A program made the position numbers and the translations under genes. Shown in pieces: positions 21,490 to 31,550 of a DNA stretch of 64,000 nt (its first letter is position 1; each line of letters opens with the position of its first letter). Under the pieces are notes generated by a model. It was given only the letters and a program-made list of their open reading frames with translations, was not told the origin of the DNA and searched no databases. The DNA is from Chitinophagaceae bacterium (GTDB lineage Bacteria; Bacteroidota; Bacteroidia; Chitinophagales; Chitinophagaceae): NCBI GenBank assembly GCA_016706055.1, contig JADJKL010000012.1, positions 1 to 64,000 of the forward strand, read 5' to 3'.

Positions 21490-23585
21490 GACAACACTTG
21501 TGTTATTGGCTTACGGAAATATTTTTCTACTGGCAATATGGCTGCCGTTTCAACCTTGTTACTTTTGGGAAGAGGAATATTAGCAGGAATTGATTTAGCA
21601 GGTACATTGAAAGCTCTTAGGTATTTTTTTATATACACACTATCCTTCGTTGTCTTAAACCACTTAAATGCCCGAATTGAATCTTCTTTGTATTGCAATC
21701 TTTTAAAGTAAGCCGGTATCAGATTCGCTTTTGAAATCCGCTCTAGATCTGCCTCACTTTTTTTCATCAATGTATCATTCAGATATTTTTCAATCATCAA
21801 CCGGGATATAGGACCAGCCCAAGTGGCACCATAACCTGCATTCTGTACAAACACTGCTATTGCTATTTTCGGGTTTTCTTTCGGAGCGAAACAAACAAAC
21901 ATAGAATTGTTGGGTAGCTTTATTCTTCGGCCATCAAGTATTGTATAGTTTTCTGCTGTTCCTGTTTTAGCACAAACATCAATACCCGGAATTTGCGCCA
22001 CTCTTGCAGTTCCGAATTTCACCACATCATTCATTCCTTCAATAACAGCACTAAAAGCAGTGTCTGATATATGTGTAAGTACATTATGTCTCACCCTGAA
22101 TTGATTCATCAAGGTAGAATCATCTTCTGTTTCTCCATCTATTTTATCTACAAAATGTGGTGTATAATAATATCCTTTGTTAGCAATAACACACATAGCA
22201 TTTGCCATTTGTAGTGGTGTAGTAAGCATTTTATCTTGACCAATGCCCAGCGTAAGATTAGTACAAGATGTCCAATGATTATTATTTTCTCTGTTATAAT
22301 CAGCCGTATCAGGAATATTGCCCCGGCTTTCACTTGGTAAATCAACCCCTAATCGAACACCTAGCCCAAAAGCATGCATATATTCTGCCCATTTTAAAAA
22401 ACCGGCTTTTACATTTTTATATTTCGGATTATCAACAGCTAATCTGTAAACATGGGCATAATATGAGTTACATGAATTGGCGATAGATAAACGAACATTG
22501 GCAGCATGGCCGCCGCCGGAATGAGTACAAGCTGGTTTGCCATGCCCGCATAGAGTATATCGTCCTCCACAAGGAAAACCATACGACGGAGTAATCACTC
22601 CTTCGTCTAACGCAACCAATGCTCCTAAAGGCTTGAAAGTAGAACCGGGTTCATATCTACCACCAATTGCCCTATTCAACATCGGACCAGAAACATCTAA
22701 AACTAATTTGCTATAATTTTTACTTCCATCTGGACCAGTTAAATCGTTCGGATCATAATTGGGTCCGGAAACCATTGCTAATATTCCTCCTGTCTTCGGA
22801 TCAATCGCCACTAAGCCGCCAACTTTATTTGTCATTAATTTTTCAGCCAATTGCTGAAGTTCAACATCAATAAAAGTCTTTAAACCTCTACCGGCTATTG
22901 ATGCAGTATCAAAATCGCCGTTTTCGTAATGACCAACCAATCTGTTCTTATTGTCCTTAATCATATACTGCACACCTCTTTGACCCATCAGCACATCTTC
23001 ATAATAAGACTCCAGTCCGGTTTTACCAATATAATCACCTTGGCGATAAAAATTACCCGAACGTTCAATATCTCTTGCATCTGCTTCCCGGATATAACCT
23101 AAAATATGAGCTGCAGCATTAAAGGGATATGTTCTCAATGGCCTTTCCACCAGATTAAAACCAGGGTATTTCCAACTGTTCTCTTCGAATCTTGCCTGAA
23201 TGTCCTGTGTTAATAGCCCTTTGAAAACAGAAGGTCTTACTGGTCCGTTCTTATATCTTGCATCTAATACTTTTTGTTTAAACTCTTCTATATCAATTCC
23301 AATCAGTTTACAAAATTCCAGTGTATCAATGCCTTTTATTTCAGAAGGTGTTACTACCAGGTCATATATAATGGTGTTATTAAGAATGGCTTTACCTTTT
23401 CTGTCGAAAATAATACCTCTTTCAGGGTAATCCACTTTTGCAAAAACAGCATTGTCCATAGCTGCCAGCTGGCGATGCCTGCCATCAATAATCTGTAAGT
23501 AAAAAAGCTGAGCAATAATAAAAATAAAGGCTACAAGGAAAATGATACGAATGACACGGCTTCTTGATTGGTTGAACACAGACAT
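21486..23585 (-). CDS. mrdA: Penicillin-binding protein 2 (elongasome transpeptidase)
   Basis: This class B PBP crosslinks peptidoglycan with RodA during lateral wall growth. The 699 residues begin with a cytoplasmic/TM anchor (VIRIIFLVAFIFIIAQLFYLQI). The dimerisation domain has DRKGKAILNNTIIYDLVVTP. The transpeptidase domain has the acylation site RYEPGSTFKPLGAL (SxxK), then ANSCNSYYAH (SxN) and AKTGTAENYT (KTGT). All three active-site motifs are intact. It overlaps rodA by four bases and follows mreD in the same operon. Confidence 0.95.
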   Translation of the reverse strand: MSVFNQSRSRVIRIIFLVAFIFIIAQLFYLQIIDGRHRQLAAMDNAVFAKVDYPERGIIFDRKGKAILNNTIIYDLVVTPSEIKGIDTLEFCKLIGIDIEEFKQKVLDARYKNGPVRPSVFKGLLTQDIQARFEENSWKYPGFNLVERPLRTYPFNAAAHILGYIREADARDIERSGNFYRQGDYIGKTGLESYYEDVLMGQRGVQYMIKDNKNRLVGHYENGDFDTASIAGRGLKTFIDVELQQLAEKLMTNKVGGLVAIDPKTGGILAMVSGPNYDPNDLTGPDGSKNYSKLVLDVSGPMLNRAIGGRYEPGSTFKPLGALVALDEGVITPSYGFPCGGRYTLCGHGKPACTHSGGGHAANVRLSIANSCNSYYAHVYRLAVDNPKYKNVKAGFLKWAEYMHAFGLGVRLGVDLPSESRGNIPDTADYNRENNNHWTSCTNLTLGIGQDKMLTTPLQMANAMCVIANKGYYYTPHFVDKIDGETEDDSTLMNQFRVRHNVLTHISDTAFSAVIEGMNDVVKFGTARVAQIPGIDVCAKTGTAENYTILDGRRIKLPNNSMFVCFAPKENPKIAIAVFVQNAGYGATWAGPISRLMIEKYLNDTLMKKSEADLERISKANLIPAYFKRLQYKEDSIRAFKWFKTTKDSVYIKKYLRAFNVPAKSIPANIPLPKSNKVETAAILPVEKYFRKPITQVLS

Positions 23586-23735
23586 GGAGCTACAAAAACA
23601 AAACTATAAGAGTGAGGAAAATATTTTCAATTCGTTTACAAAGTACGAATTACCAATGGCGGTTTCCAAATCTATTTGCAGATAAAATATTTTTTATGAT
23701 AATTTTTTACAGAGTAGAGTAAAGTTTACTATTGG

Positions 23736-24269
23736 CTATGCCGTATTTGTTCTGAATTTCATTTTTCTTGGAAACAATAATTCAACTGTTACAATCAGCA
23801 ACATACTAATGGCTGTGGTAGCGATTACTTTAATAATGAAATCGAGAAAGCTTCCAAAACTTAGCCATTGTAAAAAAATCATATACCCATGATGCAATAG
23901 TGTAAGCACAAAAACATATACCAGATAAGGCGTCCATAGCATAGCTCTCGGCGAAGGTTCTCTGTAATTAAATTCTGAAGAATCTTTTGGAGTAAGAACC
24001 GATATCAAAAACGGACGAACATAAGCTATGAGAAGGCAGGCGGCAGTATGTAAGCCCGGAGTCATAGTGAAATAATCTAATGTAAGCCCGGTTATGAAAC
24101 CAATTATCAGTAACCACTGCCTGGAAACTGAAAAAGGAAGCCAAAGCAGGAATAAGAAGTATATATAAGGAGTGATAAAGCGGTGCAGGTGCGGAATCTT
24201 GTTCAGCAAAAACACTTGTATTAAAATAAATACAGCAAATCGTAAGATATTTTTCAGTAAATCACTCAC
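23736..24269 (-). CDS. mreD: Rod-shape determining protein MreD
   Basis: This 177-residue integral membrane protein of the elongasome has about five hydrophobic segments, for example FAVFILIQVFLLN, FLLWLPFSVSRQWLLIIGFITGLTLDYF and LLIVTVELLFP. The start is a GTG at 24269 that overlaps the mreC stop codon (GTGA), showing translational coupling. A 150-bp gap without recognisable signals separates it from the PBP2 gene. MreD proteins are poorly conserved, so position next to mreC is the main evidence, with size and topology in agreement. Confidence 0.9.
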   Translation of the reverse strand: MSDLLKNILRFAVFILIQVFLLNKIPHLHRFITPYIYFLFLLWLPFSVSRQWLLIIGFITGLTLDYFTMTPGLHTAACLLIAYVRPFLISVLTPKDSSEFNYREPSPRAMLWTPYLVYVFVLTLLHHGYMIFLQWLSFGSFLDFIIKVIATTAISMLLIVTVELLFPRKMKFRTNTA

Positions 24270-25144
24270 TTTTTGATGTTTTTTGGGTCTTCAATTTTTT
24301 TACGGGTTTCCTGATTCAGTGTTATCTGTTCGCTGTATTGAAGATTCTCTACTACAAAAACCTGTTTAATATTATAAAAATTGGCTCCAGGTTTAATTTT
24401 CAAGGTATAAAAATTGGTGCTCTTGTCTGTTACAACTTCGGCAACTGTACCAACCATATATCCCGGAGGAAAATTGTAAGAGTAGGTGCTGGTCAATACG
24501 GTGTCGCCTGTCTTAATGTCAATGCTTTTAGGAATACCTCGTAAGGTAAGCCGCCTTGGGTCTTTTCCATCCCAATCAATGGTACCAAAATCGCCGGTTT
24601 TCTTGAGTGAAGCATTCACTTTCTGCTGCACATGCAATAAACTCATTACCTGACTGAAATTGGGGCTGACATTAACAACAACACCAACGGCAGAACCATC
24701 GGAACTTATTACAGCCATATTATCCTTGATGCCATGATTGGATCCACGATTCAATTGAATATAATTCTTCTGACTATTAACTGTATTGTACACAACACTG
24801 GCAGGTCTGAAATAATAACGACGGGAATTACCCAATGTATCAAATGGTACTGAATCTTTTACCAATCTTGCACTCGTATCAACATGCATAAAGTTGCGGG
24901 AAAGTAAATTCAACAAGGAGTCATTCATTTTATGTACCCGTCTGTTTTCTTCTTTCAGCGTCAGAAAGCTTTCTACATTACTATACTTTGAATTAACCCA
25001 ACCAGTAATTTCGTTGGCAACACCCAATCCCTTTGCTTTGTGAAATCGATTATAGGTGAACAAAAACCATAGTGCCACTCCTTGCAAAAAAAGGAATGTA
25101 AGTAATGTTCTGTAGCGCCGGATGAAGAGAAATATATTACGCAT
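24266..25144 (-). CDS. mreC: Rod-shape determining protein MreC
   Basis: MreC is a periplasmic scaffold that activates PBP2/RodA. The 292 residues start with a membrane anchor (LLTFLFLQGVALWFLFTY). A coiled coil follows (about 60-80). Then come the two beta domains, with YIQLNRGSNHGIKDNMAVISSDGSAVGVVVNVSPNFSQVMSLLH and KTGDFGTIDWDGKDPRRLTLRGIPKSIDIKTGDTVLTSTYSYNFPPGYMVGTV. It is followed by mreD with a 4-bp overlap and preceded by mreB. Confidence 0.93.
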   Translation of the reverse strand: MRNIFLFIRRYRTLLTFLFLQGVALWFLFTYNRFHKAKGLGVANEITGWVNSKYSNVESFLTLKEENRRVHKMNDSLLNLLSRNFMHVDTSARLVKDSVPFDTLGNSRRYYFRPASVVYNTVNSQKNYIQLNRGSNHGIKDNMAVISSDGSAVGVVVNVSPNFSQVMSLLHVQQKVNASLKKTGDFGTIDWDGKDPRRLTLRGIPKSIDIKTGDTVLTSTYSYNFPPGYMVGTVAEVVTDKSTNFYTLKIKPGANFYNIKQVFVVENLQYSEQITLNQETRKKIEDPKNIKK

Positions 25145-25148
25145 AGAA

Positions 25149-25190
25149 ATCGGAAGTCTGAAATCAGAAGTCTGAAACCGGAATCAAAAG
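25149..25190. repeat. Short direct repeat upstream of mreC
   Basis: Two tandem copies of a GAAGTCTGAAATC-like word (GGAAGTCTGAAATCAGAAGT followed by CTGAAACCGG) lie between mreB and mreC. Such words are common interspersed repeats in these genomes and are probably neutral. Confidence 0.4.
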
Positions 25191-25252
25191 AAGAAAACAT
25201 CTTAAACTAAAACGACCTCTCTTGCCTCAGACCTCATACTTCCTGTATCTGT

Positions 25253-26278
25253 CTATCTCATTACAAAAGGATACCTACTATAATTTTTGAGAGCAATACC
25301 AGTTCCTCTTACCACACTTTTCAATGGATCGTCTGCAATATGAACAGGTAATTTAATTTTATTGCCCAACCTTTTATCCAATCCTCTTAATAATGCGCCA
25401 CCGCCAGTAATATAAAGTCCACGGCGATAGATATCAGCAGCTAGTTCCGGCGGGGTTTGCTCCAACGCCTTTAAGATAGCTTCTTCTATTTTGAAAATGC
25501 TTTTATCCAACGCTTCGGCGATTTCCTGATAGCTCACCATTATCTGTTTTGGTATACCAGTTACAAGGTCACGGCCATTCACAGGAAAATCATCGGGAGG
25601 ATTATCGATGTCTTTCATTGCGGCTCCTACTTGAATTTTGATTTGCTCTGCTGTCCGTTCACCAATCAATAAACTATGATAACGACGCAACGCTTCCATA
25701 ATATCAGCAGTAAATTCATCTCCCGCAATACGGATTGATTGATCGCAAACTATTCCTGCAAGAGCAATCACCGTAATTCCTGTAGTTCCGCCTCCGATAT
25801 CAATAATCATATTACCAACTGGTTCTTCTACATCGATACCAATACCCAACGCAGCGGCCATTGGTTCATGAATAAGGTAAACTTCCTTGGCGCCAGCCTG
25901 TTCTGCACTGTCTCTTACGGCTCTTTTCTCTACTTCTGTAATAGAAGAAGGAATACATATCATCATTCTCCAACTTGGAGGAAATAAAGGCTTTTTAGGA
26001 TAAACCAGCTTAATCAGCTCTCTTATCATTAGCTCCGCAGCGTTGAAATCCGCTATCACACCGTCTTTCAGCGGACGAACAGTGCGGATGCTTTCATGAG
26101 TCTTTTCATGCATCATCAATGCTCTTTTGCCCACCGCCAGCACTTCCTTCGGATTATTACGGTTTAAGGCAACAATGCTCGGTTCATTTACTACTACTTC
26201 GTCGTTATGTATGATAAGGGTATTGGCAGTACCCAGGTCTATTGCTATTTCTTGTGTAAACCAGTTAAAAAGTCCCAT
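25253..26278 (-). CDS. mreB: Actin-like rod-shape protein MreB
   Basis: This actin homologue forms membrane-bound filaments that position wall synthesis. The 341 residues have the phosphate 1 motif IAIDLGTANTLIIH, the connect 1 region PVGNMIIDIGGGTTGITVIAL (phosphate 2), and the adenosine motif GLYITGGGALLRGLD. The N-terminal MGLFNWFTQEIAID carries a short amphipathic membrane-binding stretch. It is the first gene of the mreB-mreC-mreD-mrdA-rodA operon and diverges from an MFS gene across a 226-bp gap. Confidence 0.96.
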   Translation of the reverse strand: MGLFNWFTQEIAIDLGTANTLIIHNDEVVVNEPSIVALNRNNPKEVLAVGKRALMMHEKTHESIRTVRPLKDGVIADFNAAELMIRELIKLVYPKKPLFPPSWRMMICIPSSITEVEKRAVRDSAEQAGAKEVYLIHEPMAAALGIGIDVEEPVGNMIIDIGGGTTGITVIALAGIVCDQSIRIAGDEFTADIMEALRRYHSLLIGERTAEQIKIQVGAAMKDIDNPPDDFPVNGRDLVTGIPKQIMVSYQEIAEALDKSIFKIEEAILKALEQTPPELAADIYRRGLYITGGGALLRGLDKRLGNKIKLPVHIADDPLKSVVRGTGIALKNYSRYPFVMR

Positions 26279-26504
26279 TAATTTCTTTTGGATTTATAGA
26301 TAGCAAAGGTGAAGGAAAAAATTTGAATAATCAAGCCAAAACCTTGCCAGCTACCGTTTTTTTTACATTGCTATTTTATGACTTACGAGTACTATGTTTT
26401 TTTACTGCATTGAACTGTAATTTTTCGTAATTGTTACAATCAAATTTTGTCTCCTAATTATTAAAACAAATCTTTTCAAAAAATAATTCTGCTAACTTCA
26501 TCAT

Positions 26505-27713
26505 ATGCGAATCATTACAAAAACTGTTGTGATTTTATCAGTGGTGAGTTTGCTTGCAGATGTAGCAAGTGAAATGCTGTATCCTGTTATACCAGTGTAT
26601 CTTAAGGAAATTGGCTTCAGTGTTTTTTTGATTGGCATATTGGAAGGTGTTGTAAATTTTACCGCAGGCATCAGCAAAGGATATTTTGGAAAAATGAGTG
26701 ATGAAAAAGGTGTTCGTTTGCCATTCGTCAAGCTAGGTTATTTATTAAGTGCTCTTTCCAAACCATTGATGGCAGTTTTTGTTTATCCACTCTGGATATT
26801 TTTTGTTCGCACTATTGATAGACTTGGAAAAGGAGTAAGAACGGCTGCAAGAGATGCATTGCTTTCGCAAGAAGCTACACCAGCAACCAAAGCAAGGGTA
26901 TTTGGATTTCACCGCGGTATGGATACAGTGGGCGCAGCTATTGGACCAGTGTTAGCCTTACTATTTCTTTTCTTTTATCCCGGCGATTATAAAACACTTT
27001 TCTATCTCGCTTTTATTCCCGGCATGCTTTCTATTCTTTTTATTTTTTTCCTGAAAGAAAAAAAACAACCCGTTTCTACATTGGGTAAGGGAAATTTTTT
27101 CTCCTTTTTCAACTACTGGAAAATAGCTAACCCTGATTTTAGAAAAGTAGTACCGGGTCTATTGCTATTTGCATTATTCAATAGTTCTGATATTTTTTTA
27201 TTGCTGATTACTAAGGAAACCATTGGAGAAAATACACTCACCATTTTGGGAGTTACTTTCAACTCAGATACCATTACCATTGGTGCTTATATATTTTATA
27301 ATCTCATCTATGCTGCTGCATCTTATCCAATGGGAATATTGGCAGACAAAATCGGTTTCAAAAAAATTATTCTTTTCGGTTTTATATTATTCTCTATTGT
27401 ATATGGCGGCTTTGCTTTTAATCCTTCCATTGGTTTAATTTTTATACTCTTCTCTATATATGGAATTTATGCGGCAGCTACTGAAGGTGTCATCAAAGCA
27501 TGGATAACCAACCTTTCACATGGAGAAAATACTGCGACCGCTATTGGCTTCTATACAAGCTGCGAAAGTGTTTGCGCATTATTGGCCAGCATTATTGCCG
27601 GTGCATTGTGGACAAATTTCGGCAGTACATCAACCTTTATTACAACAGCAACCATCAGCCTTTTAGTTCTTATTTATTTCTTATTGAAAATCAGGAACTC
27701 GCCAACTCAATAA
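26505..27713 (+). CDS. MFS transporter
   Basis: This 402-residue inner-membrane transporter has about 12 membrane segments. The family signature after the second segment is KGYFGKMSDEKGVRLPFVKLGY (MFS motif A-like), and RTIDRLGKGVRTAARDALLSQE is typical of the Bcr/EmrD- or YnfM-like drug:H+ exporter types. ILADKIGFKKIILFG is the matching loop in the second half, and GVIKAWITNLS lies near the C-terminus. The substrate is not predictable. It is divergent from mreB and followed by a small outer-membrane protein gene. Confidence 0.88.
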   Translation: MRIITKTVVILSVVSLLADVASEMLYPVIPVYLKEIGFSVFLIGILEGVVNFTAGISKGYFGKMSDEKGVRLPFVKLGYLLSALSKPLMAVFVYPLWIFFVRTIDRLGKGVRTAARDALLSQEATPATKARVFGFHRGMDTVGAAIGPVLALLFLFFYPGDYKTLFYLAFIPGMLSILFIFFLKEKKQPVSTLGKGNFFSFFNYWKIANPDFRKVVPGLLLFALFNSSDIFLLLITKETIGENTLTILGVTFNSDTITIGAYIFYNLIYAAASYPMGILADKIGFKKIILFGFILFSIVYGGFAFNPSIGLIFILFSIYGIYAAATEGVIKAWITNLSHGENTATAIGFYTSCESVCALLASIIAGALWTNFGSTSTFITTATISLLVLIYFLLKIRNSPTQ

Positions 27714-27789
27714 TCTGAGCTTTTCTTTTTTGGCACAGAAATGGCAATAACTAGTTTATTATTTCATTCTTCCACTTTAAAAACCAATT

Positions 27790-28257
27790 ATGCGATCTCT
27801 TATTTTAGTTACGGCTATTTTATTATTTACCATTTCTGCAAATGCACAAAGCAAAAGCACTAGCAGTTCATCCTATCAAACAGCATTGGGTGTAAAAGTG
27901 TGGGATGGCGGCGGAATCTCTTTCAAACATTTTGTAAATGGCAACAATGCATTGGAATTAATTGGCTATTTCTGGAACAGAGGTACCAGAATAACGGGAC
28001 TATATGAAATACACGGACCAATTAATGGCGCAACAGGCTTGCAATGGTGCATCGGCCCGGGTGCACATATTGGTTTTTATAATTCTAAAAATGGTGATGG
28101 TGCATTCGCCGGTATCGATGGTGTGCTTGGATTAGATTACAAATTCAAGGGAGCACCCATTAATATGTCGCTTGACTGGCAGCCTTCTTTTGAATTTGGA
28201 ACCAACCGTGGCTTCTATGGCAATTGGGGTGGCCTGGGTATCAGGTACACCTTTTAA
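27790..28257 (+). CDS. Small outer-membrane beta-barrel-like protein
   Basis: This 155-residue protein has a clear signal peptide (LILVTAILLFTISANAQ). The mature part has alternating hydrophobic strands rich in Gly and aromatic residues: ALGVKVWDGGGISFKHF, ALELIGYFWNRGTRITGLYEIH, GPGAHIGFYNS. It ends WGGLGIRYTF, an aromatic C-terminus typical of outer-membrane barrels. It is probably an eight-strand barrel of unknown function. A strong terminator follows directly. Confidence 0.75.
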   Translation: MRSLILVTAILLFTISANAQSKSTSSSSYQTALGVKVWDGGGISFKHFVNGNNALELIGYFWNRGTRITGLYEIHGPINGATGLQWCIGPGAHIGFYNSKNGDGAFAGIDGVLGLDYKFKGAPINMSLDWQPSFEFGTNRGFYGNWGGLGIRYTF

Positions 28258-28281
28258 TATAAACCCTCTCTGGAGTCAACG

Positions 28282-28319
28282 CAGGTACTATGGTTAAAAA
28301 TCATAGTACCTGTTTTTTT
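28282..28319 (+). terminator. Rho-independent terminator
   Basis: CAGGTACTATG and CATAGTACCTG pair perfectly around GTTAAAAAT and are followed by seven T. It shows that translation of the next gene starts downstream, at 28344, and not at the ATG inside this hairpin. Confidence 0.9.
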
Positions 28320-28343
28320 CATACCTTACTTCAAAGTCATTGT

Positions 28344-29228
28344 ATGAAAAAAATAATTCTAGTTATTGCAACTGCTTTTTTTGTGTCTTCTGTTTCAAAT
28401 GCACAGGATATAAAAAAAATTGCAGAAGATTTTCAGAAACAAATGAGCGACCCTGCCAATCCTTATGGTCAAAATAAAACAGCAGGAAAATATTATGACA
28501 TCCGTGGATTTAAAATGTATGCTGAAGTGTATGGAGAAGGTCAACCATTGTTAATTATACATGGCAATGGCGGCTCAATCAATAATTTCATTTACCAGAT
28601 TCCTTATTTTAGTACAAAGTATAAAGTAATAGTTGCAGACAGTAGGGCACAAGGCAAATCTGCCGATAGCGGAGATAGCCTTACTTATGAAATGATAGCT
28701 GATGACTATGCAGCTCTGCTCGATAAAATGAATATTGATTCTGCTTATGTAATTGGCTGGAGTGATGGAGGCATTGAAGGATTACTTTTATCTATCCGTC
28801 ATCCCAAAAAAGTAAAAAAACTTGCCATTACCGGCGCCAATCTTGTTCCCGATACAACCGCAGTACCTCAGGAAATATGGGATATGGTAATTCCATCAGT
28901 TAATGAACTAAAAAATAAAGAGACAAAAAGTGATCAGGAAAAAACTCAACTTAAACTTTTTAGATTATTAGCGGAACAACCGCATATTTCTCTTGCAGAG
29001 TTACATACTATAAAATGCCCGACACTTGTTATCGGCGGCGATCATGATGTGATAAAGGAAGAACACACCATGCTTATTTATAAAAATATTGCAAAATCAT
29101 ATTTATGGATTTTACCAGGCTCAGGCCATAGTACTCCTGTTGTCTTTAAAGATGAATTCAATATGATAGTTGATCGTTTTTTTACAAACTCTTATAGAGT
29201 TTTTGATCCGGAGGCTAGGTTCTTTTAA
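28344..29228 (+). CDS. Exported alpha/beta hydrolase
   Basis: This protein of about 294 residues has a signal peptide (IILVIATAFFVSSVSNAQ) and an alpha/beta hydrolase fold. The oxyanion region is LLIIHGNGGS, the nucleophile elbow is VIGWSDGGIEG (GxSxG with Ser), the acid is in LVIGGDHDVIKEEH and the His is in PGSGHSTP, so the triad is complete. The ATG at 28344 is chosen because the upstream in-frame ATG lies inside a terminator hairpin. Substrate unknown; carboxylesterase or lipase-like enzymes are near relatives. Confidence 0.85.
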   Translation: MKKIILVIATAFFVSSVSNAQDIKKIAEDFQKQMSDPANPYGQNKTAGKYYDIRGFKMYAEVYGEGQPLLIIHGNGGSINNFIYQIPYFSTKYKVIVADSRAQGKSADSGDSLTYEMIADDYAALLDKMNIDSAYVIGWSDGGIEGLLLSIRHPKKVKKLAITGANLVPDTTAVPQEIWDMVIPSVNELKNKETKSDQEKTQLKLFRLLAEQPHISLAELHTIKCPTLVIGGDHDVIKEEHTMLIYKNIAKSYLWILPGSGHSTPVVFKDEFNMIVDRFFTNSYRVFDPEARFF

Positions 29229-29240
29229 GCAGAACCGAAT

Positions 29241-30218
29241 CTAATTGCCTTTCAATTTCAACCGGCAGCGTTGGTAGTTTCTTCTCTCAATTAGAAAACT
29301 ATTTAGCTGTGCAATTTCTTTGTAGATATAATGTTTGTCGGCTGCAGCTTTCAAATAATCTTTGCCTGTGCTGCCGCCTGTACCAATCCGCATACCGATC
29401 ATACGGTGTACCATATTCATGTGGCGGTGGCGCCAACTGCTCAGTTGTTCATCTATTTCCAGCAATGCATTTAATAATTGAAAAGGCAATTGCAATAATG
29501 GATAGCCACGGTACAGCATGATGAATAATGCAGCTCTGCAGGCTTCCGGCGATAAGGTTCTGTCTGTGTTGGAAGAACTATTAAACATTTCTTCGAATGC
29601 CGAAAGGTTATTCTTTTCTGCTTCTGCCAGACTATCCTGATACACTTTTTTATAATTATCCCAGAAGGAATTATCAGCACCTTCTTTTAAAAAAGGCATT
29701 CTTTCCAGCCAAGTGTTTAATAACTGCAACAAGGATTTACTTCCTTCAGCTTTTTTTATTATTTCAACATGTTCAGTTCTTAATTGTGCCGTGTAATATT
29801 CTTTACCGTGTCGTTGTTCGAATTTCAACCCAAGTTTTGCTTCCAGTTCTTTAAACTGCCAGCTTTGAAAACCCGATGCCGGACGAAGCATATCCCGGAA
29901 GTCGAGAAAATCCATCGGTGTCATCGTTTCCATAATATCTATCTGATGCACCAACACTCTTAAGATGGTTACACAACGATTCAAACGATGTACAACAGTT
30001 TGCAGCTCCGGCGAATTATCATTTAATGCCGGTTGGCTCATTATGCCAGCAATAGAATCTACTTCATGATGCAGTTGCTTAAACCAAAGTTCATACGCCT
30101 GGTGAATTATGATAAACAACATTTCATCATGTGCAGGCATTTTATGCTTATCACTTTCCAGCGTTTGTGCTTCCAGAATTTTTTCCAGTTGAAGATAATC
30201 GTGGTATTGTACTTCCAT
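29241..30218 (-). CDS. Tryptophan 2,3-dioxygenase family protein
   Basis: This haem enzyme opens the indole ring of tryptophan to N-formylkynurenine, the first step of the kynurenine route. The 325 residues carry YHDYLQLEKILEAQ, DEMLFIIIHQAYELWFKQLHHEVDSI, DFLDFRDMLRPASGFQSWQFKELE and the haem/substrate region WRHRHMNMVHRMIGMRIGTGGSTGKDYL. Length is a little above bacterial TDOs (about 280). No other kynurenine-pathway gene lies in the window. It is convergent with the hydrolase gene (12-bp gap). Confidence 0.9.
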   Translation of the reverse strand: MEVQYHDYLQLEKILEAQTLESDKHKMPAHDEMLFIIIHQAYELWFKQLHHEVDSIAGIMSQPALNDNSPELQTVVHRLNRCVTILRVLVHQIDIMETMTPMDFLDFRDMLRPASGFQSWQFKELEAKLGLKFEQRHGKEYYTAQLRTEHVEIIKKAEGSKSLLQLLNTWLERMPFLKEGADNSFWDNYKKVYQDSLAEAEKNNLSAFEEMFNSSSNTDRTLSPEACRAALFIMLYRGYPLLQLPFQLLNALLEIDEQLSSWRHRHMNMVHRMIGMRIGTGGSTGKDYLKAAADKHYIYKEIAQLNSFLIERRNYQRCRLKLKGN

Positions 30219-30269
30219 TGCTGATTTGACTTGATAAATCGTATAGCCGCAAATTAGTGATTATTAATT

Positions 30270-31550
30270 TTATTCAAATTCGTATCCAATATCGCTGCGG
30301 TATTCCATTCCTGTAAATGAAATTTTCTCCATCTCCTCTTTCGAAATTGCTACTGCATCATATATAGAACGACCATAAGAAGTAACGCAAAAAACACGGC
30401 CACCATTTGTTATCACTTTACCATTTTTCAAAGTAGTTCCCATATGATAAACTACACTATCAGCAAGATTTACATCTTCTAGTCCATGTATTTCATATCC
30501 TTTTTTATAATCTCCAGGATAACCGCCGCTTACCGCTACTACTGTACAAACTGTTCTTTCATCGGTTTCAACTTTTATAGTATCTAACTTTTGTTCTGCA
30601 ACAGCCTGAAACAATTCAACCAAATCATTTTTAAGACGAGGCATTACTACTTCAGTTTCAGGATCACCCATCCGGCAATTATATTCGATCATATAAGGCT
30701 CGTCATTCTCAATCATAAATCCTAAAAAGATAAACCCACGGTACTCTAGGCCTTCTTTTTGCAAGCCATTGATTGTTGGAATAATTGCTCTCTCTTCGAT
30801 CTTTTTCATCAACCCTTCATTTGCAAATGGCACCGGACTTACTGCTCCCATGCCACCAGTATTAGGCCCCTTATCTCCTTCGCCAATTCTTTTATAATCT
30901 TTTGCTTCTGGCAAAACAACATAACTCTTGCCATCGGTTAAAACAAAAACAGACATTTCAACACCATTCAAAAACTGTTCTATCACCACTCTCTTTCCGG
31001 CTTCGCCAAATTTTGCCCGTTGAATCATTAACTCAAATTCTGCACAAGCTTCCAAGTGATTGTTACAGATAACTACTCCTTTACCAGCCGCCAAGCCATC
31101 TGCTTTCATTACAATTGGCAAGGAGTGCTTTTTTATATATGCAATCCCTTCTTCATAATTTGCTGATGTAAACTCTTTATATGCAGCAGTTGGAATATTA
31201 TGCCGCTCCATAAATGCTTTTGCAAATGCTTTGCTGCCTTCCAGTTGTGCACTGTTCTTGCCGGGGCCAATTACCGCTATATTTTTTAAAGCAGGGCTAC
31301 TTATTAAAAAATCTGTGATCCCGTTTACTAATGGTTCTTCGGGACCAACCATTACCATATCAATCTTTTCATCAATACAGGCTTTCTTTATCGCATCAAA
31401 ATCATTAAAGCCAAAAGGAAGATTGGTACCGCACTGTGCAGTACCGGCATTACCAGGTGCAATAAAAAGTTTTTCACAAAGTGGACTCTGGGAAAGCTTC
31501 AATGCAATAGCATGTTCTCTTCCACCCGACCCAAGTAAGAGGATTCGCAT
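30270..31550 (-). CDS. purD: Phosphoribosylamine-glycine ligase
   Basis: This cytoplasmic ATP-grasp enzyme makes GAR from phosphoribosylamine, glycine and ATP in purine synthesis. The 426 residues start MRILLLGSGGREHAIALKLSQSP. They contain the ATP-grasp core PIVMKADGLAAGKGVVIC, VIEQFLNGVEMSVFVLTDGKSYVVLPEAKDYKRIGEGDKGPNTGGMGAVSPVP and the metal-binding IEYNCRMGDPETEVVMPRL. Length is normal. It is a monocistronic gene, divergent from the first POT transporter. Confidence 0.97.
   Translation of the reverse strand: MRILLLGSGGREHAIALKLSQSPLCEKLFIAPGNAGTAQCGTNLPFGFNDFDAIKKACIDEKIDMVMVGPEEPLVNGITDFLISSPALKNIAVIGPGKNSAQLEGSKAFAKAFMERHNIPTAAYKEFTSANYEEGIAYIKKHSLPIVMKADGLAAGKGVVICNNHLEACAEFELMIQRAKFGEAGKRVVIEQFLNGVEMSVFVLTDGKSYVVLPEAKDYKRIGEGDKGPNTGGMGAVSPVPFANEGLMKKIEERAIIPTINGLQKEGLEYRGFIFLGFMIENDEPYMIEYNCRMGDPETEVVMPRLKNDLVELFQAVAEQKLDTIKVETDERTVCTVVAVSGGYPGDYKKGYEIHGLEDVNLADSVVYHMGTTLKNGKVITNGGRVFCVTSYGRSIYDAVAISKEEMEKISFTGMEYRSDIGYEFE

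Noticed and set aside
28290..28343. Upstream start giving 18 extra residues to the alpha/beta hydrolase
   Set aside because: The ATG lies inside a perfect Rho-independent terminator; the ATG at 28344 begins a good signal peptide.
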